Shown here one piece after another: positions 40,251 to 43,380 of a stretch of 43,380 bases of DNA. How positions within the stretch are numbered: position 1 is the stretch's first letter; every line of letters starts with the position of its first letter. Both the position numbers and the translations under genes were made by a program. Under the pieces are notes generated by a model. The model did no database searches, had not been told where the DNA came from, and saw nothing but the letters and a program-made list of their open reading frames with translations. Where the stretch lies: the NCBI GenBank assembly GCA_030829145.1, contig JAURBE010000005.1:1-43380 (forward strand), read 5' to 3'. The DNA is from Verrucomicrobiota bacterium (lineage in GTDB: Bacteria > Verrucomicrobiota > Verrucomicrobiia > Opitutales > Coraliomargaritaceae).

Positions 40251-40283
40251 TAAAAAATCTCCGCCAACTGTGTTGAGCGGAGA
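40251..40283 (-). terminator. Rho-independent terminator of ptsH
   Basis: On the minus strand TCTCCGC and GCGGAGA form a 7-bp stem around a 12-base loop, followed by six T. It lies 25 bases after the HPr stop. Confidence 0.75.
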
Positions 40284-40308
40284 CGGATGTGCGCGGAGAT
40301 ATGAAATC

Positions 40309-40614
40309 CTATGCTTCCTCGAAGCGGCGTGCGAAGAGCTCTTCGAGTTCAAGTAGCATTTTCTCAGCTGAGTCCAGAGGACCTTCAGTACGAATAGTGA
40401 GCTTTGAGTCTTTGCCTGCTGCGAGCATCATTAGACCCATAATGCTCTTGCCGTTGACTTGCTCGTCATCTTTGTCGACCCAGACCTCGCCTGTATAGGT
40501 GTTGGCGATGCGCACGATCATTGCTGCAGGACGGGCATGAATGCCCATCTTGTTTTGAACGAGTAGCTCTTTGCTAAGGGTTTCGTTGGAATCGCTGGTT
40601 TCTTGTGTGGTCAT
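40309..40614 (-). CDS. ptsH: Phosphocarrier protein HPr
   Basis: Phosphorelay protein of the PTS. The 101 residues have the phosphorylated His in KMGIHARPAA (His26, shifted from the usual His15 by an 11-residue N-terminal extension) and the regulatory Ser in VNGKSIMGLMML (Ser57, equivalent to Ser46), the target of HPr kinase in many bacteria. Neither enzyme I nor HPr kinase is nearby. The single HPr may serve regulation more than sugar uptake. Confidence 0.94.
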   Translation of the reverse strand: MTTQETSDSNETLSKELLVQNKMGIHARPAAMIVRIANTYTGEVWVDKDDEQVNGKSIMGLMMLAAGKDSKLTIRTEGPLDSAEKMLLELEELFARRFEEA

Positions 40615-40628
40615 GTCTGGAGGGCGGC

Positions 40629-40663
40629 AAAAAAGCTATCACTTGGCAGGAAAGCAAGTGATA
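40629..40663 (-). terminator. Rho-independent terminator downstream of the ABC exporter
   Basis: On the minus strand TATCACTTG and CAAGTGATA form a 9-bp stem around a 9-base loop, then GC and six T. It lies 86 bases after the exporter stop and 15 bases upstream of ptsH. Confidence 0.75.
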
Positions 40664-40748
40664 ATCTTATCTTCGCTAAAAATAATCATTCCCGCCTTGA
40701 AACAATGTTGCCTTAAAAATGAGCGTCAAGTGGTAAAAAATGGCTGCT

Positions 40749-42515
40749 TTAGCTGTTTTCTGGGATCATATCACTCTGATGGTTCCAGAGCTTCGCGTAG
40801 TGCCCGTTTCGTGCGAGCAGGTCTGCATGGGTACCCGATTCGATGACTTCCCCAGCGTTTAATACAACGATCTTATCAGCTCTACGCACCGTCGATAAAC
40901 GGTGGGCAATGACGAGCACCGTGCGTTCCTCAACTAAATGATCGAGTGCGCGTTGAATTTTTCGCTCGGTGATGGTATCGACACTCGCGGTTGCTTCATC
41001 AAGTATCACAAAGGGCGGGTTTTTTAGGAGTACGCGAGCGATGGTGAGGCGCTGTTTCTCGCCTTGGCTTAGACGAATGCCCTTTTCCCCGATGTTGGTG
41101 TCTAGTTGCTTTGGTAGGGCAGCGACAAACTCCTCGGCGCAGGCTTGTTCAAGTGCCCGGTTGATTTCTGCCTCAGTGGCTGCTGGTTTGGCGAGCAGTA
41201 GATTATCGCGCACAGTGCCTTCAAAAAGAAAGGGATCTTGCGCGACATGGCCGACTTTATCATGCAGTTCGCTCAGAGAGATGTTGCGGATGTCCACGCC
41301 AGTCAATTGTATGCTGCCTGCGCTGACGTCGTGGGTACGCATTGCGAGGTTAGCGATCGTCGATTTACCTGCCCCAGTATGGCCGACCAGCGCAGTCACT
41401 TGGTTGGCTTCGAGGGTTAAGTTAAGATTTTTGAGTATTGCGGGCCGATCAGAGTATTCAAATTGTACGTCTTCAAAGGTGACTTCGATGGGTGCTTTTG
41501 GAAGTAGAATCGGGTTGGCGGGATCGTCAACATCAACAGTTGCGTCGAGTATCTCAAAGACGCGCTCTCCTGAAGCCCGACCAGCAGCGATGAGGTGGTT
41601 GAGCCCGTGAAGCTGCGATATCGGCATGTAGAGCATGTTGGCGTAGAGGAAAAACGCGAGTAGTTCACCCATACTGAAGTCGCTGCTGTCTTGAAGTACC
41701 AGGTAGCCCCCAACGCCGACAATACTGAGGAAGCCTAGTTTGGTAACGAGTGTGGTGGCCGGGCTGTAAAATGACCAACGGAACATTGCTTGCAGCGTTT
41801 TGTGCTTAAGATCAACCGCGCGTTGCTCGAAGCGCGCGGACTCACGCTGTTGTAGGCCGAACGTTTGGATGAGGCGGTTGCCCTGAATATCTTCGACGAG
41901 TAGGCTATTGAGTTCTGCAGAGCTTTCACGGACGCCTTTCCAGACGGTGCGTGAGCGTTTTGCGTAAAATCTACCACAAATGAGCAGAATCGGTACAGGT
42001 AAGAAGACACAAGACGCGAGCGCAGGCTGCATCCAGAATAGCACGCCAGTAATACCAACTATACGTAGCAGGGCACTGGTGCCTTGCTCTGTGCCGTCTA
42101 GCAGGGCTCGTTCGACGGCAGAGACATCTTCAATCACGCGCGAGGAAATTTCGCCACTCTTGCGTTGGTCGTAGAAAGAAACGGGGAGGCGCAAGAGTTT
42201 CGTGTGCAGGTCGCGCCGCATCTCTAACAGTACTTGCTGCTCGAGTGTATTGTTTAGACGTATGCGCAAGCTATTAAAGACCTCACTTGCAATGTATAGA
42301 ACGGCGATGAGTCCGACCCCCAAAATCAAAGAATCAAGGGCGCCGGTCGTTTTGATGTCATCGAGTATGACTTTGATGGTGTAAGGCACCGCGATCTCCA
42401 TCAACGTCATACCTGCTGCGAGACCGATTGTGAGCCAAAAAAGACTCTTATAGCGGAACAAGTAGGCAGAGACTCGCAGGATTGTATTTGGGTGATTAGT
42501 CTTAGTAGTGCTCAC
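40749..42515 (-). CDS. ABC exporter, membrane and ATPase domains fused (MsbA-like)
   Basis: Half-transporter of 588 residues. Six transmembrane helices (about 20-315) are followed by a nucleotide-binding domain with Walker A GHTGAGKST (about residue 378), Q-loop VAQDPF, signature LSQGEKQR (about 482), Walker B VILDEATASVD and the H-loop AHRLST. The form fits lipid A/multidrug homodimeric exporters such as MsbA, but the substrate cannot be fixed from sequence. It stands alone between ptsH and the RRM gene. Confidence 0.9.
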   Translation of the reverse strand: MSTTKTNHPNTILRVSAYLFRYKSLFWLTIGLAAGMTLMEIAVPYTIKVILDDIKTTGALDSLILGVGLIAVLYIASEVFNSLRIRLNNTLEQQVLLEMRRDLHTKLLRLPVSFYDQRKSGEISSRVIEDVSAVERALLDGTEQGTSALLRIVGITGVLFWMQPALASCVFLPVPILLICGRFYAKRSRTVWKGVRESSAELNSLLVEDIQGNRLIQTFGLQQRESARFEQRAVDLKHKTLQAMFRWSFYSPATTLVTKLGFLSIVGVGGYLVLQDSSDFSMGELLAFFLYANMLYMPISQLHGLNHLIAAGRASGERVFEILDATVDVDDPANPILLPKAPIEVTFEDVQFEYSDRPAILKNLNLTLEANQVTALVGHTGAGKSTIANLAMRTHDVSAGSIQLTGVDIRNISLSELHDKVGHVAQDPFLFEGTVRDNLLLAKPAATEAEINRALEQACAEEFVAALPKQLDTNIGEKGIRLSQGEKQRLTIARVLLKNPPFVILDEATASVDTITERKIQRALDHLVEERTVLVIAHRLSTVRRADKIVVLNAGEVIESGTHADLLARNGHYAKLWNHQSDMIPENS

Positions 42516-42633
42516 GAAAAATGATAAATTGTATGACAGAATCCTTGCCAGACGTAATTAGCAAATCTGAATCGATTTTAAATTAAGGTTGTGTCTTGTC
42601 TAGGATACAGACTTTTTCAATCGGTATTCGGGC

Positions 42634-42663
42634 TTGTCCCAATTTAAAACTGCAACTTATAAC
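42634..42663 (+). promoter_or_regulatory. Candidate promoter of the RRM protein gene
   Basis: TTGTCC and TATAAC are separated by 18 bases and lie about 19 bases upstream of the ATG at 42682. The match to the sigma-70 consensus is moderate, and the leader would be very short. Confidence 0.4.
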
Positions 42664-42681
42664 GATAAATTTGATACAATT

Positions 42682-42948
42682 ATGTCTGTACGACTTTACA
42701 TAGGAAATCTTTCTTTTGATGCCACTGGCGATGATCTTCGCGAAATCTTTGCAAACTGCGGAGTGGTGGAAGAGGCAATCATTGTGACTCGTCCGGGCGG
42801 CGGTCGTCCGCGCGGCTTTGGTTTCGTCACGATGGAAGACTCTGAAGGTGCTGACGAAGCGATTCGCCAACTCGATGGTCAACAATTTGCGGGGCGTAAA
42901 TTGACCGTCAATGTGGCTAAAGACCGCGAGCCAAAAGCGCAGGATTAA
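42682..42948 (+). CDS. Single-RRM RNA-binding protein
   Basis: The 88 residues consist almost entirely of one RNA-recognition motif, with RNP2 RLYIGNLSF near residue 4 and RNP1 RGFGFVTM near residue 50. This resembles the glycine-rich cold-responsive RNA-binding proteins of cyanobacteria and other bacteria, but the C-terminal Gly-rich tail is missing. The ATG at 42682 gives the usual N terminus; an in-frame TTG at 42634 would add 16 unrelated residues and overlap the candidate promoter. Confidence 0.92.
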   Translation: MSVRLYIGNLSFDATGDDLREIFANCGVVEEAIIVTRPGGGRPRGFGFVTMEDSEGADEAIRQLDGQQFAGRKLTVNVAKDREPKAQD

Positions 42949-43013
42949 CATCCTTTGAGGTGCTGAAACGTGCTTAGAGATCAACAGGTCTGGCGCTAGC
43001 TAAGCATTCGGAT

Positions 43014-43380
43014 TTATGCTAATCGTGTTTGCACCGCGGTCCAAATGGTTTGTTGAAGTGTTTCGATGGAGGCGCTGCCGTCCAGCACGAGAAATCTTTC
43101 TGGTTCTGACTCGGCGAGTTTGAGATAGCCTGTACGCACGGCTTGGAAAAATTCGATCGCTTCTTGTTCCATGCGGTCGAGCTGGCCATCGTTGCGGGCA
43201 TGGACCCGCGCCATGCCAGCTTCAGGCGAGAGATCGATGAGTATGGTTAAATCTGGTCGTGCGTTGCCCACGGCAAATTGATTGATAGTGGCGACTGCCT
43301 GCGTATTGATTTGTCGCGCGACGCCTTGATAGACTGTAGTGGAGTCCATAAAGCGGTCACAGAGTACAATTTGGCCTGCA
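43014..43380 (-). CDS. tmk: Thymidylate kinase, 5' part beyond the window
   Basis: Phosphorylates dTMP to dTDP. Only the C-terminal part of about 121 residues is present; the gene continues past the right edge. Visible are GQIVLCDRFMDSTTVYQG (the DR(Y/F) motif), the LTILIDLSPEAGMARVHAR segment and the LID-like region with DRMEQEAIEFF. The Met at 43349 is internal, not the start. Confidence 0.92.
   Translation of the reverse strand, partial: AGQIVLCDRFMDSTTVYQGVARQINTQAVATINQFAVGNARPDLTILIDLSPEAGMARVHARNDGQLDRMEQEAIEFFQAVRTGYLKLAESEPERFLVLDGSASIETLQQTIWTAVQTRLA

Noticed and set aside
40969-41610. 213-codon plus-strand ORF inside the ABC exporter gene
   Set aside because: It is an antisense shadow over the conserved ATPase domain, Ser/Arg-rich and without any motif.

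Overview
The window looks like chromosomal DNA of a Gram-negative, LPS-making marine bacterium of the Verrucomicrobiota, most likely order Opitutales (Coraliomargarita/Puniceicoccaceae relatives). The pointers are an outer-membrane set (BamA, OmpH/Skp, LpxD, MsbA-like exporter), a carboxynorspermidine decarboxylase, a CTC-type L25, a DUF5069-like protein and a diheme-type SdhC-SdhA-SdhB operon. The taxonomic call is an inference from gene content, not from a marker-gene search.

Layout. 1-9.2 kb: housekeeping genes (PAS/PP2C phosphatase, dtd, 3-methyladenine glycosylase, glmS, glgC, a tandem universal stress protein, lgt, a LysM coiled-coil protein, parB). 9.26-10.3 kb: a gene graveyard, with three overlapping decayed ORFs on the minus strand truncated by a small element with perfect 23-bp terminal inverted repeats. 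10.3-22.7 kb: nspC, then a long co-directional run rplY-pth-rpsF-ssb-rplI-dnaB-bamA-ompH-lpxD-prs-metX-metW covering translation, replication, envelope assembly and methionine synthesis. 22.64-24.21 kb: an apparent integration hotspot. The 3' end of metW is duplicated on both sides of one AT-rich gene for an unknown exported protein, and just beyond it the 3' end of a tRNA-Leu gene is duplicated as a 17-bp repeat. 24.3-27.3 kb: an aminotransferase and a membrane 4,6-dehydratase of the PglE/PglF type, which together would make an amino-dideoxy nucleotide sugar. 27.3-33.8 kb (minus): an oligopeptide-type ABC permease pair plus an unknown protein, then rsmA, trpC, a DUF5069-like gene and pyrG. 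34.1-37.7 kb: sdhC-sdhA-sdhB ending in a strong terminator. 37.7-39.0 kb: a decayed signal-peptide ORF and two tandem ExbD/TolR genes without ExbB. 39.2-43.4 kb: tRNA-Arg(CCG), a TPR protein, HPr, an ABC exporter, an RRM RNA-binding protein and a 5'-truncated tmk running off the right edge.

Most of the window is ordinary core genome. The unusual parts are the metW/tRNA-Leu hotspot with its orphan gene, the TIR-bounded element beside decayed overlapping ORFs, and the ExbD pair without its motor partner. No CRISPR array, integrase or transposase gene was seen.
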